A stretch of DNA of 64,000 nt from Algoriphagus sp. (GTDB taxonomy: Bacteria; Bacteroidota; Bacteroidia; Cytophagales; Cyclobacteriaceae): NCBI GenBank assembly GCA_030729785.1, contig JANQWS010000023.1, positions 62,001 to 126,000 on the forward strand. Direction: 5' to 3'. Both the position numbers and the translations under genes were made by a program. The notes beneath the pieces were generated by a model. It was not told the origin of the DNA, did not search any database, and worked only from the letters and a program-made list of their open reading frames with translations. This document shows positions 33,594 through 43,273 of this stretch, piece by piece (position 1 is the first letter of the stretch; each line of letters begins with the position of its first letter).

Positions 33594-36233
33594 TTAAAAA
33601 AGCCCTAATTGCTCATCCTCCCCTTTCTTTGGAGTTAGGGTTAGGGTACTTCCTATCTCCAAATCCTCTGAGGATTCTTCCTGAAGCTCCTCCTTGGAAG
33701 CATCTACTTCTACTTCCTCTGCAGCTATGGGTTCGGCAGCTTGTTCGGACTCAATCAATTGCAATTCCTTTACCTCGTTTGTGCTCAATTTATTGCCAAT
33801 AGCCTTCCACCCTTTCACATCAATCAGCATTTCAAGATCGTAATCCATTTGTTCCTCGCTCTTGCCTTTGATCAGGGTCACAGAAACCTGCGCTTGGGAA
33901 TCGGTAGTAACCAATTTGAGGTAAGATTGCTTGTGTTCAGTAATAAAGTTAAACCGCTTATTAAGTGTGGTGGTCTCAATCAAAAACCGTTTCACAAAAA
34001 ATCCTTTGCTAGCCCCATCGAAGTAGACGGCACCAATTATTTTTTGCGAATCAAATTTTTGAATCAAAAGTACATCTAAAGGCTCATAGCGATTGGTCAG
34101 CTCAAAACTGGTTAACTCGTAATCCCCATTTTTGTAGCAAACTAAAATTTTATCATCACCTAGGAAATTACCAATTAGCTTGCCCCTTGAATCCGTATTT
34201 ATTCTACCTACCGAGGCATCGTAGAAGATATTGATACCCCCTAAGGTTGATTTGCCCTCCATCTTAAATTGAACCTTACGAACAGGGTACCTCGTCATTA
34301 TATTTCCTCCAGCAGCTCGTCCTTTGATTTCAAGGTCTGCAAAGTCAAAATCAAAAACTTTGACTCTTGCCTTAGCTCCTTGCGTCAAATAAACAGTCAC
34401 TACTTCTGCTTCTCCATTGGGATTGGCCGTGAGGTACACTAACTTAGATCCTTTGGTCCCTTTGGTAAGGTCATATTCCTTATCGCGTGTCACCCCACCC
34501 ACTTGGAAACGCTTGACCATAGCCCTACCTGATACTCCATCCAAATAAATGAAGTTATAAGTCATACGCTCGTCATTCTTCCGAAATACACCTACATAGG
34601 CGATATCCTTGCCCATGAATAACTTTTCTTGAATTTTGGAGACCATCAATTTTCCGTCTCGGCGAATGGCTATAATATCATCCAAATCCGAGCATTCACA
34701 GACATATTCGTCCTTTTTGAGGCCATAGCCCACAAAACCATCTACGCGATTAACATACAATTTGGCATTATTTGCCGCTACAACAGCAGCTTGAATGGTA
34801 TCAAATGCCCTTATCTCAGTCTTTCGCTCCCTACCCTTCCCATACTTATCTAGCAAATTTTGGTAATAGGCAATGGCAAAATCGGTCAAGTGCTTCAGGT
34901 TGTAATTCACTTCCTTCAATTCATCCTGAAGCCTCTTCATCAACTCATCCGCCTTAAAGGCATCAAACTTTGATATTCGCTTGATTTTAATCTCTGTCAA
35001 TCGAACCAAATCTTCTTGGACAATAGTCCGGTAGAAATCAGGCTTGTAGGGATCCAATCCCTTATCGATTGCTTCTAATACGGCGTCCCAGGTAGTACAC
35101 TCTTCAATGTCTCGGTAAATCCGATTTTCAATAAATATCTTTTCGAGTGATGAGAACAAGAGTTTCTCCAACAACTCCCCCTTTCGAATTTCCAGTTCCT
35201 TACGGAGCAATTCCTTTGTTTGAGTGGTATTGTACTTTAAAATTCGATTGACAGTTAAGAAAACAGGTTTCTCATCAATAATGACGCAAGCATTCGGAGA
35301 GATGGATACTTCACAATCTGTAAATGCATACAAAGCATCGATGGTCACATCTGGAGAAACCCCTGGAGCTAATTGAATCTGTATCTCTACATCCTTGGCC
35401 GTATTGTCTACCACCTTTTTTATTTTGATCTTCCCTTTATCGTTGGCTTTCAGGATAGAATCAATTAAGGAATCAGTGGTTGTCCCAAAAGGTATTTCCT
35501 TGATTAATAATGTTTTATTAGCATCCTCTTCTATTCTAGCTCTAACTTTAATCTTCCCACCTCGTAAGCCTTCCTGATAATCCGAAAAGTCTGCCAAACC
35601 ACCCGTAAGAAAATCGGGAAGAACCTGTGGAGAATTGCCACGGAGGATTTCAATGGAAGCTTCGATCAACTCTCTAAAATTGTGAGGCAAAATTTTGGTA
35701 GACAATCCAACTGCTATGCCTTCCACCCCTTGAGCCAAAAGCAAGGGAAACTTTACAGGTAGGGTTACGGGCTCACGTTTTCGTCCATCGTACGAAAGCT
35801 GCCAGTCTGTGGTTTGTGGATTAAATACCACATCCAAAGCAAACTTGGATAGCCGAGCTTCAATGTATCGTGCCGCAGCAGCCCCATCCCCAGTGCGCAC
35901 ATCCCCCCAGTTGCCTTGAGTCTCGATCAATAGGTCTTTTTGCCCCATGTTGACTATAGCATCCCCAATGGATGCATCCCCATGAGGATGGTATTGCATG
36001 GATTGACCAATGATGTTGGCGACCTTATTGAATCGACCATCGTCCATTTCCTTCATGGCGTGAAGGATTCGCCGTTGGACTGGCTTCAACCCATCTTCAA
36101 TGGCAGGTACGGCCCGCTCAAGAATTACGTAGGATGCATAGTCAAGGAACCAGTCCTTGTACATGCCAGTTACGGGTACTGAACCGTGCAAACTGCTATC
36201 AGGACTTACAGATAATGGGGTATCGTCACTCAT
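33594..36233 (-). CDS. parC: DNA topoisomerase IV subunit A
   Basis: Protein of 879 residues, the DNA-breaking subunit that with ParE decatenates chromosomes. Catalytic Tyr123 lies in AAARYIEARLSK. The start is family-typical: GLKPVQRRILHAM (49-60). The coiled tower and gate follow, then a C-terminal beta-pinwheel (from about 510), then an acidic tail rich in Glu (EEVEVDASKEELQEESSEDLE) ending in GLF. In the quinolone region the motif is YHPHGDASIGDA, so Ala stands where E. coli ParC has Ser80. parE lies 50 bases upstream. Confidence 0.95.
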   Translation of the reverse strand: MSDDTPLSVSPDSSLHGSVPVTGMYKDWFLDYASYVILERAVPAIEDGLKPVQRRILHAMKEMDDGRFNKVANIIGQSMQYHPHGDASIGDAIVNMGQKDLLIETQGNWGDVRTGDGAAAARYIEARLSKFALDVVFNPQTTDWQLSYDGRKREPVTLPVKFPLLLAQGVEGIAVGLSTKILPHNFRELIEASIEILRGNSPQVLPDFLTGGLADFSDYQEGLRGGKIKVRARIEEDANKTLLIKEIPFGTTTDSLIDSILKANDKGKIKIKKVVDNTAKDVEIQIQLAPGVSPDVTIDALYAFTDCEVSISPNACVIIDEKPVFLTVNRILKYNTTQTKELLRKELEIRKGELLEKLLFSSLEKIFIENRIYRDIEECTTWDAVLEAIDKGLDPYKPDFYRTIVQEDLVRLTEIKIKRISKFDAFKADELMKRLQDELKEVNYNLKHLTDFAIAYYQNLLDKYGKGRERKTEIRAFDTIQAAVVAANNAKLYVNRVDGFVGYGLKKDEYVCECSDLDDIIAIRRDGKLMVSKIQEKLFMGKDIAYVGVFRKNDERMTYNFIYLDGVSGRAMVKRFQVGGVTRDKEYDLTKGTKGSKLVYLTANPNGEAEVVTVYLTQGAKARVKVFDFDFADLEIKGRAAGGNIMTRYPVRKVQFKMEGKSTLGGINIFYDASVGRINTDSRGKLIGNFLGDDKILVCYKNGDYELTSFELTNRYEPLDVLLIQKFDSQKIIGAVYFDGASKGFFVKRFLIETTTLNKRFNFITEHKQSYLKLVTTDSQAQVSVTLIKGKSEEQMDYDLEMLIDVKGWKAIGNKLSTNEVKELQLIESEQAAEPIAAEEVEVDASKEELQEESSEDLEIGSTLTLTPKKGEDEQLGLF

Positions 36234-36283
36234 GTTGGGAATCCAAAGGTTTAGGAAAATGGATTGGGAAAATTCTAGAAAAC

Positions 36284-38185
36284 TTAGGTATCTACCTCAG
36301 CATTTACTTCTTCGAGTTCAAGTTGAGGGTCATCTAGGGCCAAATCCTTCTCTACACGCAAATTATCAATAATAAAAACTTGACGATCTGGGGTGTTTTT
36401 ACCCATATAGAAGGTAAGTAGGTCAACAATTTTGGTGTCTTTATTAAGTAGAATGGGATCCAATCGGATATCCTCACCGATAAAAGTCCCAAACTCCTCT
36501 GGGGATATTTCACCCAAACCCTTGAATCGCGTAATTTCAGGTTTACTTCCCAACTTGTGTATGGCACGTTGCCGCTCCTCATCGGAATAGCAATAAATCG
36601 TTTCCTTCTTGTTTCTTACCCGAAACAACGGCGTATCCAAAATAAACAAATGTCCGTTTTTCACAAGATCTGGAAAAAACTGAAGAAAATAGGTCATGAT
36701 CAATAAGCGAATATGCATCCCATCAACATCCGCATCGGTAGCAATCACAATCTTGCGATAACGGAGATTTTCGATCCCGTCCTCGATGTTAAGCGCGTGT
36801 TGAAGTAAGTTAAACTCTTCATTTTCATAAACCACTTTCTTGGTCATTCCAAAGCAATTGAGTGGTTTACCACGAAGTGAAAAAACAGCCTGAGATTGAA
36901 CATCTCTACTTTTTGTAATCGAACCCGAAGCCGAATCGCCTTCAGTGATAAAAAGCATCGTCTTATTTTTCATCTCCTCATCTGCTTTCGGGTCGTCGTA
37001 ATGCACGCGACAGTCACGAAGTTTTTTATTATGGAGATTTGCCTTTTTTGCACGCTCATTTGCCAACTTCTTGATGCCCGAAATTTCCTTGCGCTCCCGC
37101 TCAGACTGCAAAATTCTCTTCAACAATGCATCGGCTGCTCCTGGATTTTTGTGCAAATAATTGTCCAGTTCAGTCTTGATAAAGTCATTGACAAAGGTTC
37201 GAAGCGTAGGTCCATCCGGACCAATGCTCTGGGAACCCAACTTAGTCTTAGTTTGGGATTCAAACACAGGTTCTTGTACCCGGACGGCAATAGCAGCAAC
37301 GACCGACTGACGAATGTCAGAGGCATCGAAATCTTTTTTATAAAACTCCCGAATTGTCTTTACAATTGCTTCCCGGAATGCAGCCAAGTGCGTACCTCCT
37401 TGGGTAGTATACTGCCCATTTACAAAGGAATAGTATTCTTCCCCATAACTTCCAGAGTGCGTAATCGCTACCTCAATGTCATTTCCTTTTAGGTGAATGA
37501 TGGGGTAACGAATACTTTCCTCATCCACCTTATTGGATAAAAGATCAAATAATCCCCGATCTGAGAAGTACTTCTTCCCATTGAATTGGATACTCAGGCC
37601 TGCATTCAAGTAGGCATAGTTCCACATCTGATTCTCTAGATATTCTGGAATAAAGTGGTAATTCTTGAAGATGGAGGCATCTGGAGAGAACACGATCTTG
37701 GTACCATTCCGATCTGATGACTTTCCTAGTGGAGCATCATTGACCAAAATTCCTTTCTCAAATTCTGCCACTTTGGTATCTCCTTCACGGAAAGATTGCA
37801 CCCTGAAAAAATCTGAAAGTGCGTTTACCGCTTTGGTACCGACTCCATTCAAGCCTACAGACTTTTGAAAGGCTCCTGAATCGTATTTTCCTCCAGTATT
37901 GATTTTAGAAACGCAATCAATTACTTTTCCAAGAGGTATCCCTCTCCCATAATCCCGCACTTCCACTTTATGCTCTGTGATTTTAACTTCAATAACTCGA
38001 CCATGACCCATCATGTGTTCGTCTATGGAGTTATCTAAAATTTCCTTCACTAGCACATAAATTCCATCATCAGGAGCACTTCCATCTCCTAATTTACCGA
38101 TGTACATTCCAGGTCTCAAACGGATATGCTCTCTCCAATCCAACGAGCGGATGCTATCTTCGGTATAGTTTACTTGTTCTGCCAT
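36284..38185 (-). CDS. parE: DNA topoisomerase IV subunit B
   Basis: Protein of 633 residues, GHKL ATPase subunit. [15 protein letters not shown] (about 47-61) holds the Mg-binding Asn motif, [10 protein letters not shown] the Bergerat G-loop, and [13 protein letters not shown] the ATP lid. TOPRIM residues are in [12 protein letters not shown] (about 413-424) and [11 protein letters not shown]. The short length, without the extra C-terminal insertion of GyrB, and the pairing with parC support ParE over GyrB. It follows a small membrane protein by 8 bases and probably shares its transcript. Confidence 0.95.
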   Translation of the reverse strand: MAEQVNYTEDSIRSLDWREHIRLRPGMYIGKLGDGSAPDDGIYVLVKEILDNSIDEHMMGHGRVIEVKITEHKVEVRDYGRGIPLGKVIDCVSKINTGGKYDSGAFQKSVGLNGVGTKAVNALSDFFRVQSFREGDTKVAEFEKGILVNDAPLGKSSDRNGTKIVFSPDASIFKNYHFIPEYLENQMWNYAYLNAGLSIQFNGKKYFSDRGLFDLLSNKVDEESIRYPIIHLKGNDIEVAITHSGSYGEEYYSFVNGQYTTQGGTHLAAFREAIVKTIREFYKKDFDASDIRQSVVAAIAVRVQEPVFESQTKTKLGSQSIGPDGPTLRTFVNDFIKTELDNYLHKNPGAADALLKRILQSERERKEISGIKKLANERAKKANLHNKKLRDCRVHYDDPKADEEMKNKTMLFITEGDSASGSITKSRDVQSQAVFSLRGKPLNCFGMTKKVVYENEEFNLLQHALNIEDGIENLRYRKIVIATDADVDGMHIRLLIMTYFLQFFPDLVKNGHLFILDTPLFRVRNKKETIYCYSDEERQRAIHKLGSKPEITRFKGLGEISPEEFGTFIGEDIRLDPILLNKDTKIVDLLTFYMGKNTPDRQVFIIDNLRVEKDLALDDPQLELEEVNAEVDT

Positions 38186-38193
38186 GGACTAGT

Positions 38194-38685
38194 TCACCCC
38201 ACTTGGGTGGCTTTAAATTTTTTGAAAAGCAATACAAACAAACCGCCCACCCATACAAAAAGTACAATTGGCATTAGCAAAAACCATAGATTGTAGGAAG
38301 CGGCACTCAATTCTTCTTGATTGTTGATGGCATGGATATATAAAGCTGAAAGCGCCAGGCTAAAATTGACCCAGCCCCCAAAAGAATAAAACCAAGCCAA
38401 TAGGTAATCGCGGAACGGATCACCCACTGGAAATAGGCGATGCAATTTTTGGTTGGTTTTAGTTTCTAGGGTTTTTGGAGTATATAGAGTCACTAGATTC
38501 AGCAGTAAGAAACCAAAAGCCAATCCATAAAAGAAACTATTTTTTTCAAAATCACGAAGAATACCTCCTTGATTATCCAAGCGAAATCCTATCTGCTCGG
38601 GAAGTGCCGCATAGATATACAAGAGCGCCAAGAGAAAAACTAAGACACTAAAGAAATAAAAAACTTTTCCGAATCTTGAATACAT
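38194..38685 (-). CDS. Membrane protein of unknown function upstream of parE
   Basis: Protein of 163 residues with four membrane segments (about 9-29, 49-68, 92-116 and 132-152). A soluble loop after the second holds LETKTNQKLHRLFPVGDPFRDYLLAWFYSFGG. I do not recognise a named family. Spacing of 8 bases to parE suggests co-transcription, with this gene first. The NQGGILRDFEKNS segment between the first two helices looks extracytoplasmic. Any link to chromosome segregation is guesswork. Confidence 0.7.
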   Translation of the reverse strand: MYSRFGKVFYFFSVLVFLLALLYIYAALPEQIGFRLDNQGGILRDFEKNSFFYGLAFGFLLLNLVTLYTPKTLETKTNQKLHRLFPVGDPFRDYLLAWFYSFGGWVNFSLALSALYIHAINNQEELSAASYNLWFLLMPIVLFVWVGGLFVLLFKKFKATQVG

Positions 38686-38844
38686 GAAATTTGGGATTAT
38701 GCTGCAATATAAGCGATTTGACTAAACCTTCTGCTTTCAATTGGTGTACAAAATTGACAATTTAAGTCGAAACTTAATTTTTGAAGCGATTCGTACGGAC
38801 ACTAGCATTTTTCCAACGATCTTTAGACTTTTAAAATTCATCCC

Positions 38845-39231
38845 ATGAAAAATTCAATTTTCGTTTTCGCCCTTTTCCTTCTCACTTGGCTCAGCTCTTG
38901 CAGTTCTGCAGTAGAAGCTGGAAAAATAAATTTAGAAAACTGGAAATCAGATCGCTATGGATGCAAAGGCTTACGCTTGCAGGATTTGGAAGAATTCCGC
39001 AAAATCAAAAACCAATTTTTAGGAATTGACAACCAAGCCATGATTAAAACATTTGGTCGACCAGACCGCGTGGAATTGGTCGATAAAAGCCAAAGTTTTT
39101 TCTTTTACTTCTTAGAGCCTAGTACCGATTGCGTGGGTATTAAACAAGAAAAAGAACCCTTACGAGTTCTTTTCCGAATGAATGCATTGAGTAAAGTTTC
39201 TGAGGTTACAGTTACAGACCTGAATCCATAA
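38845..39231 (+). CDS. Small lipoprotein, possibly BamE/SmpA-like
   Basis: Protein of 128 residues with a lipoprotein signal: a hydrophobic stretch, then LSSC at residues 16-19. The mature part has LRLQDLEEFRKIKNQFLGIDNQAMIKTFGRPDRVE, resembling the short helix-turn and 'G.P' strand start of SmpA/OmlA-type domains, then an SFFFYFLEP strand. Cysteines at about 37 and 97 may form a disulfide. The function is unknown. Its 3' end overlaps the convergent ROK gene by 20 bases. Confidence 0.68.
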   Translation: MKNSIFVFALFLLTWLSSCSSAVEAGKINLENWKSDRYGCKGLRLQDLEEFRKIKNQFLGIDNQAMIKTFGRPDRVELVDKSQSFFFYFLEPSTDCVGIKQEKEPLRVLFRMNALSKVSEVTVTDLNP

Positions 39232-40144
39232 AGCACAAGGCTGCAGCTCCAAGGGTTCCGGCATTATTTTCTAGCGTTGCCTTTTTCAACTTCAAGTCCT
39301 TCACGTAATACGGGGTAAGGTACTTTCTGGTATTGTATTCGATAGTCGGCATCATAAACTCCAATCCGGCAGCAATCCCTCCTCCAAAATAAACGTCTGT
39401 TACATCCAAAACTCGAATTGCAGATACAATGGATTCGCTGATGATTTCGGCTACTTCCTTAAATACCATTAGGGATACCTCGTTGCCCATACGAGCAGTA
39501 TCTACTAATAAATGAGTTCCCAACTCCTTGCCCACCAACTCCCCTGCTTTTTCCGGATAGGCAGAGATCAGGTTATCCATGATTTTTAAAATTCCCTGTC
39601 TTCCAACCAAGGTTTCAAGTCCAGTATTGCCTCGAGAAAGCATGTGTCCCATTTCCAACGCATTGCCTCTTGAACCTTTGAAAACCTCTCCATCCAACAC
39701 CAGAGCACTACCTATTCCTGTACCCATGGTGATAAATAAGAAATTAGAAGATACTTCTCCCTTTCCAAATTGAAATTCTCCAATTGCTGCCGCTGCGGCA
39801 TCATTTTCCAAGTAAAAATCGTGATTGGGGTATTTTGCTTTTAACGTAGCCTTCAAGGGATAATTATTCAAAGCAGGAATCGCTGGAATCTCCAAGGGAG
39901 TCATTCGATCCTTACTAATCATGCCAGGTAGGCCAATCCCTATCTTTTTTACCTGAGGATATTTTTCTAGGTAGGTTCCAATCACCTGAATAAAATTGGG
40001 GCCAAAACCGTCGGTATGTTCGCGGTAGGACGTGGTATCTTCTTTATAAAACTCACAAATTTTACCTGACTTATCTACTAATCCAATCTTAAGGTGCGTA
40101 CCTCCAACATCTATTCCCAAAAACTGAGTATCCGAAATATTCAT
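39212..40144 (-). CDS. ROK family sugar kinase, glucokinase-like
   Basis: Protein of 310 residues, ASKHA fold. FLGIDVGGTHLKIGL (about 8-22) is the phosphate-1 loop, ENDAAAAAIGE the sugar-contacting Asn-Asp pair, and ITMGTGIGSALVLDG the phosphate-2 loop. The ROK zinc motif (CxCGxxGCxE) is absent: the segment reads GHMLSRGNTGLETLVG, keeping the Glu but none of the cysteines. This is seen in polyphosphate-glucokinase-like members too. It likely phosphorylates glucose or a related sugar; the phosphate donor is not predictable from sequence. Confidence 0.85.
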   Translation of the reverse strand: MNISDTQFLGIDVGGTHLKIGLVDKSGKICEFYKEDTTSYREHTDGFGPNFIQVIGTYLEKYPQVKKIGIGLPGMISKDRMTPLEIPAIPALNNYPLKATLKAKYPNHDFYLENDAAAAAIGEFQFGKGEVSSNFLFITMGTGIGSALVLDGEVFKGSRGNALEMGHMLSRGNTGLETLVGRQGILKIMDNLISAYPEKAGELVGKELGTHLLVDTARMGNEVSLMVFKEVAEIISESIVSAIRVLDVTDVYFGGGIAAGLEFMMPTIEYNTRKYLTPYYVKDLKLKKATLENNAGTLGAAALCFMDSGL

Positions 40145-40191
40145 AATTTACTTGATCCTTTTTCGTTTGCTAAAAAAGCAAAACTATTCCT

Positions 40192-40686
40192 TTACTTCTT
40201 ATATTCTTTGCCGACCTCAGAAAATATTTTTAGTACTGCAGGACATACCAAGGTGTTCTTTAGCGTTAAATCTAAAATTCCAAGCATGTTTTTTCGATCC
40301 GTATGCGGGTATTCTCTACAAGCTTTTGGGCGATTTTCGTAGACCAAACACCCATTATCCTCCCCTAAAAATGGGCAAGGTGCCCCATTAAAGACGTAAT
40401 CCCCCTCCTCATCTCTAAAAAGATAGGTTTCAATAAATTCACTAGAACGCATCCTGAATACCTTGGAAAGTCGATCTATATCCGTTTGAATTAGAATAGG
40501 ACTTGTGGTTTTGCAACAATTAGCACAATCCAAACAATCCATTTTTGCAAAAACTTCAGAATGAGCTTGATGAAATTTGGCATCGAGATTCTTGGGACGA
40601 GTAGCTTTTAGCTTTTCTTTTAATTTTTTGTTTGTCGGAAATTCTGACCTACACTCCTTTGAAAACTTGTTAAGATCTAAAGACAT
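40192..40686 (-). CDS. YkgJ family cysteine cluster protein
   Basis: Protein of 164 residues. The cysteine pattern is CLDCANCC (about 54-61), then PCPFLGEDNGCLVYENRPKACREYP (about 101-125). This matches the YkgJ/zinc- or iron-chelating family, CxxC..CC...C...C...C. These cluster residues probably bind Fe-S or zinc. The family function is unknown. It lies 47 bases upstream of the ROK gene on the same strand, and 45 bases downstream of the CvfB-like gene. Confidence 0.87.
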   Translation of the reverse strand: MSLDLNKFSKECRSEFPTNKKLKEKLKATRPKNLDAKFHQAHSEVFAKMDCLDCANCCKTTSPILIQTDIDRLSKVFRMRSSEFIETYLFRDEEGDYVFNGAPCPFLGEDNGCLVYENRPKACREYPHTDRKNMLGILDLTLKNTLVCPAVLKIFSEVGKEYKK

Positions 40687-40731
40687 TGTGAATTAGGCTA
40701 CTAAATTACCGATAGAAAAAATACCAAAAGC

Positions 40732-41565
40732 TTAATCTCGATTAATGGAAATACCATCTGGATAAATGGAAATTTCTTGCGCCTTATACAATTGCCCTAT
40801 ACACTGCTTAAACTGCTTTTTACTCATCCCCAAGGCCTTTTTAATTGCCTCTGGATCGGATTTATCGTGCAAGGGTAAAAATCCTTTTTCTTGCACTAAC
40901 TTAAGAATCTTCTCTGCTCCTTCTTCGTACTTCACCCGGCCGAATGGAAGTAATTGAAGATCTAGTTTTCCATCATCACGGCGTTTTTTTACCCACAGTT
41001 TACGAATTTCTCCTAAAGTCAACTCTTGAAAAACTTCGTTGGCATAAAGCAACCCTTCGTAACGATCTTCCAATAATACCTTGTAACCCAAATCGGTTTT
41101 TTCAAATACCATTCCTTGACATTCGTTACCTGGCTGGTAATCCTTTGGAGCTGGATACATAAATTCTCGATACTTACTCACTCCAATCAATCGATTGGAA
41201 CGGTAATCCGCACATAGTCGAACCAAGTATTTTTGACCGATAGTCATTGGCTTCGCCATTTCAGCATTGGGCACAAAAAGATCTTTCAACAAACCCCAGT
41301 CCATAAATGCTCCAAAGGAAGTTACTTCCTTGCAAGTCAATACCGCAAATTGATCCAAAACCAATGCAGGGGTATCAGTAACCGCCACAGGTCTATCCTC
41401 GCTATCGGTATATACAAATACAATCACCTCATCACCTGCTATCTCCTCCCCAGTCAAGTAGCCTTTAGGAAGTAATACTTCTTCCCCATCACTCAGCGCT
41501 AGGTACGCACCAAAATCTGTAAATCGGTTAATTTGTAGGCGGCTGACCAGTCCAAGTTCTTTCAT
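40732..41565 (-). CDS. cvfB: S1-domain RNA-binding protein CvfB-like
   Basis: Protein of 277 residues from the ATG at 41565 (MKELGLVSRLQINRFTDFG). The ORF-track start adds 19 residues that lie in the promoter region and break family alignment. It has three OB/S1-type folds: LQINRFTDFGAYLAL, then CKEVTSFGAFMDWGLLKDLFVP, then GNECQGMVFEKTDLGYKVLLE. A C-terminal winged helix follows (KKALGMSKKQFKQCIGQLYKAQEISI). Family knowledge: Staphylococcus CvfB is an RNA-binding regulator of virulence. A TACCTTTG box on this strand lies only 5 bases before the ATG, hinting at a leaderless transcript. Confidence 0.88.
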   Translation of the reverse strand: MKELGLVSRLQINRFTDFGAYLALSDGEEVLLPKGYLTGEEIAGDEVIVFVYTDSEDRPVAVTDTPALVLDQFAVLTCKEVTSFGAFMDWGLLKDLFVPNAEMAKPMTIGQKYLVRLCADYRSNRLIGVSKYREFMYPAPKDYQPGNECQGMVFEKTDLGYKVLLEDRYEGLLYANEVFQELTLGEIRKLWVKKRRDDGKLDLQLLPFGRVKYEEGAEKILKLVQEKGFLPLHDKSDPEAIKKALGMSKKQFKQCIGQLYKAQEISIYPDGISINRD

Positions 41566-41644
41566 AGGGCAAAGGTAAAGATTAATCCTGTTTACAGAAC
41601 GATAAAAATTGCCGACTCTCACAACAGGAAAGCAGGTCGTTGAG

Positions 41645-41675
41645 TTGGAATTCGCAGACCTTACCCGTAGTTTTG
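41645..41675 (+). promoter_or_regulatory. Probable promoter of the 3-hydroxyacyl-CoA dehydrogenase gene
   Basis: TTG at 41645-41647, a 20-base spacer, and TAGTTTTG (41668-41675), an exact TAnnTTTG -7 box. The ATG at 41727 is about 50 bases downstream. Confidence 0.5.
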
Positions 41676-41726
41676 GAAGCTACATCACAGCGCATATCCA
41701 TTCTAATTTCTCAAGATTTTAACTCC

Positions 41727-42617
41727 ATGAAAAACATTACCGTCATAGGTTCGGGTACCATGGGCAATGGCATTGCTCACCTATTTGCCCAGCAAGGGTT
41801 TTCTGTTGTTTTGGTAGATTTGTCTGCAGAGCAACTGACTAAAGCAGTGGCGACCATTTCCAAAAACATGGACCGTCAAGTCAATAAGGGGATCTTGAGC
41901 GAAAGCGATAAAATGGCTGCTTTGCAGCGCATCCAAACGCATACGGACCTCGCAATTGGCGTAAAACATGCTGATCTAGTCGTGGAAGCAGCGACTGAAA
42001 ATTTAGAAATCAAATTAGAACTATTCCGCCAATTGGACCAGTTGGCGCCAACTACAGCTATTTTGGCTTCCAATACCTCTTCCATTTCGATTACTCAAAT
42101 TGCTGCGGTAACCCAACGTCCTACACAAGTCATCGGAATGCATTTTATGAATCCAGTTCCGGTCATGAAACTGGTCGAGGTGATTCGAGGCTATGCTACA
42201 TCAGAGGAAATTACAGCCCAGATCATGCAACTATCCCTTCAATTGGATAAAGTGCCAGTGGAAGTTCAGGACTACCCAGGATTTGTTGCCAACCGAATTT
42301 TGATGCCCATGATCAACGAGGCCATCTACACTTTATACGAAGGAGTGGCAGGGGTTTCGGAGATTGATACGGTGATGAAATTGGGTATGTCACATCCCAT
42401 GGGACCACTTCAACTTGCAGATTTCATCGGTTTGGATGTGTGCCTTTCCATTTTACGCGTACTTTATGAGGGCTTTGGAAATCCAAAGTATGCTCCATGC
42501 CCCCTATTGATTACTATGGTCACAGCTGGATACAAGGGTGTAAAATCAGGGGAAGGATTTTATTGTTACCCTGCTGGCACCAAAGATTTTCCAGTTTCTT
42601 CTAGATTTTCAAAGTAA
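41727..42617 (+). CDS. 3-hydroxybutyryl-CoA / 3-hydroxyacyl-CoA dehydrogenase
   Basis: Protein of 296 residues from the ATG at 41727 (MKNITVIGSG). The ORF-track start precedes the promoter box. NAD-binding GSGTMGNGIAHLFAQQG (8-24), the SNTSSISITQIA Ser region and GMHFMNPVPVMKLVEVI with its catalytic His are complete. A C-terminal helical domain follows (GMSHPMGPLQLADFIGLDV). It oxidises 3-hydroxyacyl-CoA, probably in short-chain fatty acid or butanoyl-CoA metabolism. A deoxynucleoside kinase gene follows after 11 bases. Confidence 0.93.
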   Translation: MKNITVIGSGTMGNGIAHLFAQQGFSVVLVDLSAEQLTKAVATISKNMDRQVNKGILSESDKMAALQRIQTHTDLAIGVKHADLVVEAATENLEIKLELFRQLDQLAPTTAILASNTSSISITQIAAVTQRPTQVIGMHFMNPVPVMKLVEVIRGYATSEEITAQIMQLSLQLDKVPVEVQDYPGFVANRILMPMINEAIYTLYEGVAGVSEIDTVMKLGMSHPMGPLQLADFIGLDVCLSILRVLYEGFGNPKYAPCPLLITMVTAGYKGVKSGEGFYCYPAGTKDFPVSSRFSK

Positions 42618-42628
42618 TACACAATCAC

Positions 42629-43246
42629 ATGCATTTAGCAGTAGCTGGAAATATTGGAAGCGGCAAAACCACGCTTACCGAAAAATTAGCCAAACATTAC
42701 GGCTGGAAAGCTGAATTTGAGGCTGTGGATGATAATCCCTACCTCGCAGATTTTTACGAAGACATGAAGCGCTGGGCTTTTCACTTACAGGTATACTTTT
42801 TGAATTCGCGTTTCAACCAACTGAAAACCATCCAAGCAAGTAGTGAATCGACTATCCAAGACCGGACAATCTATGAGGATGCATATATTTTTGCAGCCAA
42901 CCTCTACAAGAGTAACCTCTTGACCGAACGAGATTATGCCAATTACAAGAGTTTATTTGATTCCATGATCTCCCATGTAAAAGCTCCAGACCTCTTGATT
43001 TATTTGAAGGCAGACATCCCGAAACTTGTAGGTCAAATCGAAAAACGAGGTAGAAGTTACGAGACAGCCATGCGAATCGATTACCTAAAAAATCTAAACT
43101 CCCATTACGAAGACTGGATTGCTGAATACAAGGAGGGCAAACTACTGATCATTGATGTCAATAATTTGGATTTCGTGGAGCGGTCAGGTGATTTCTCCTT
43201 TATTGTTGAAAAAATAGAGCGGGAAATGTTTGGACTTTTTGCCTAA
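42629..43246 (+). CDS. Deoxynucleoside kinase
   Basis: Protein of 205 residues of the deoxyguanosine/deoxyadenosine kinase family. P-loop GNIGSGKTTL at 7-16. DRTIYEDAYIF (about 78-88) holds the substrate-binding DR-motif. The LID motif is EKRGRSYETAMRIDYLKNLN (about 146-165). It phosphorylates deoxynucleosides for salvage. The start is 11 bases after the dehydrogenase gene, suggesting one transcript without an obvious metabolic link. It converges on a leftward operon after 27 bases. Confidence 0.94.
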   Translation: MHLAVAGNIGSGKTTLTEKLAKHYGWKAEFEAVDDNPYLADFYEDMKRWAFHLQVYFLNSRFNQLKTIQASSESTIQDRTIYEDAYIFAANLYKSNLLTERDYANYKSLFDSMISHVKAPDLLIYLKADIPKLVGQIEKRGRSYETAMRIDYLKNLNSHYEDWIAEYKEGKLLIIDVNNLDFVERSGDFSFIVEKIEREMFGLFA

Positions 43247-43273
43247 ATTCTCTTTTTCCCATGTAGGGGGTAT

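Noticed and set aside
36896-37492. 198-aa ORF on the plus strand inside parE
   Set aside because: Antisense shadow of the conserved parE coding sequence; composition is that of reversed codons, with no domain or signal visible.
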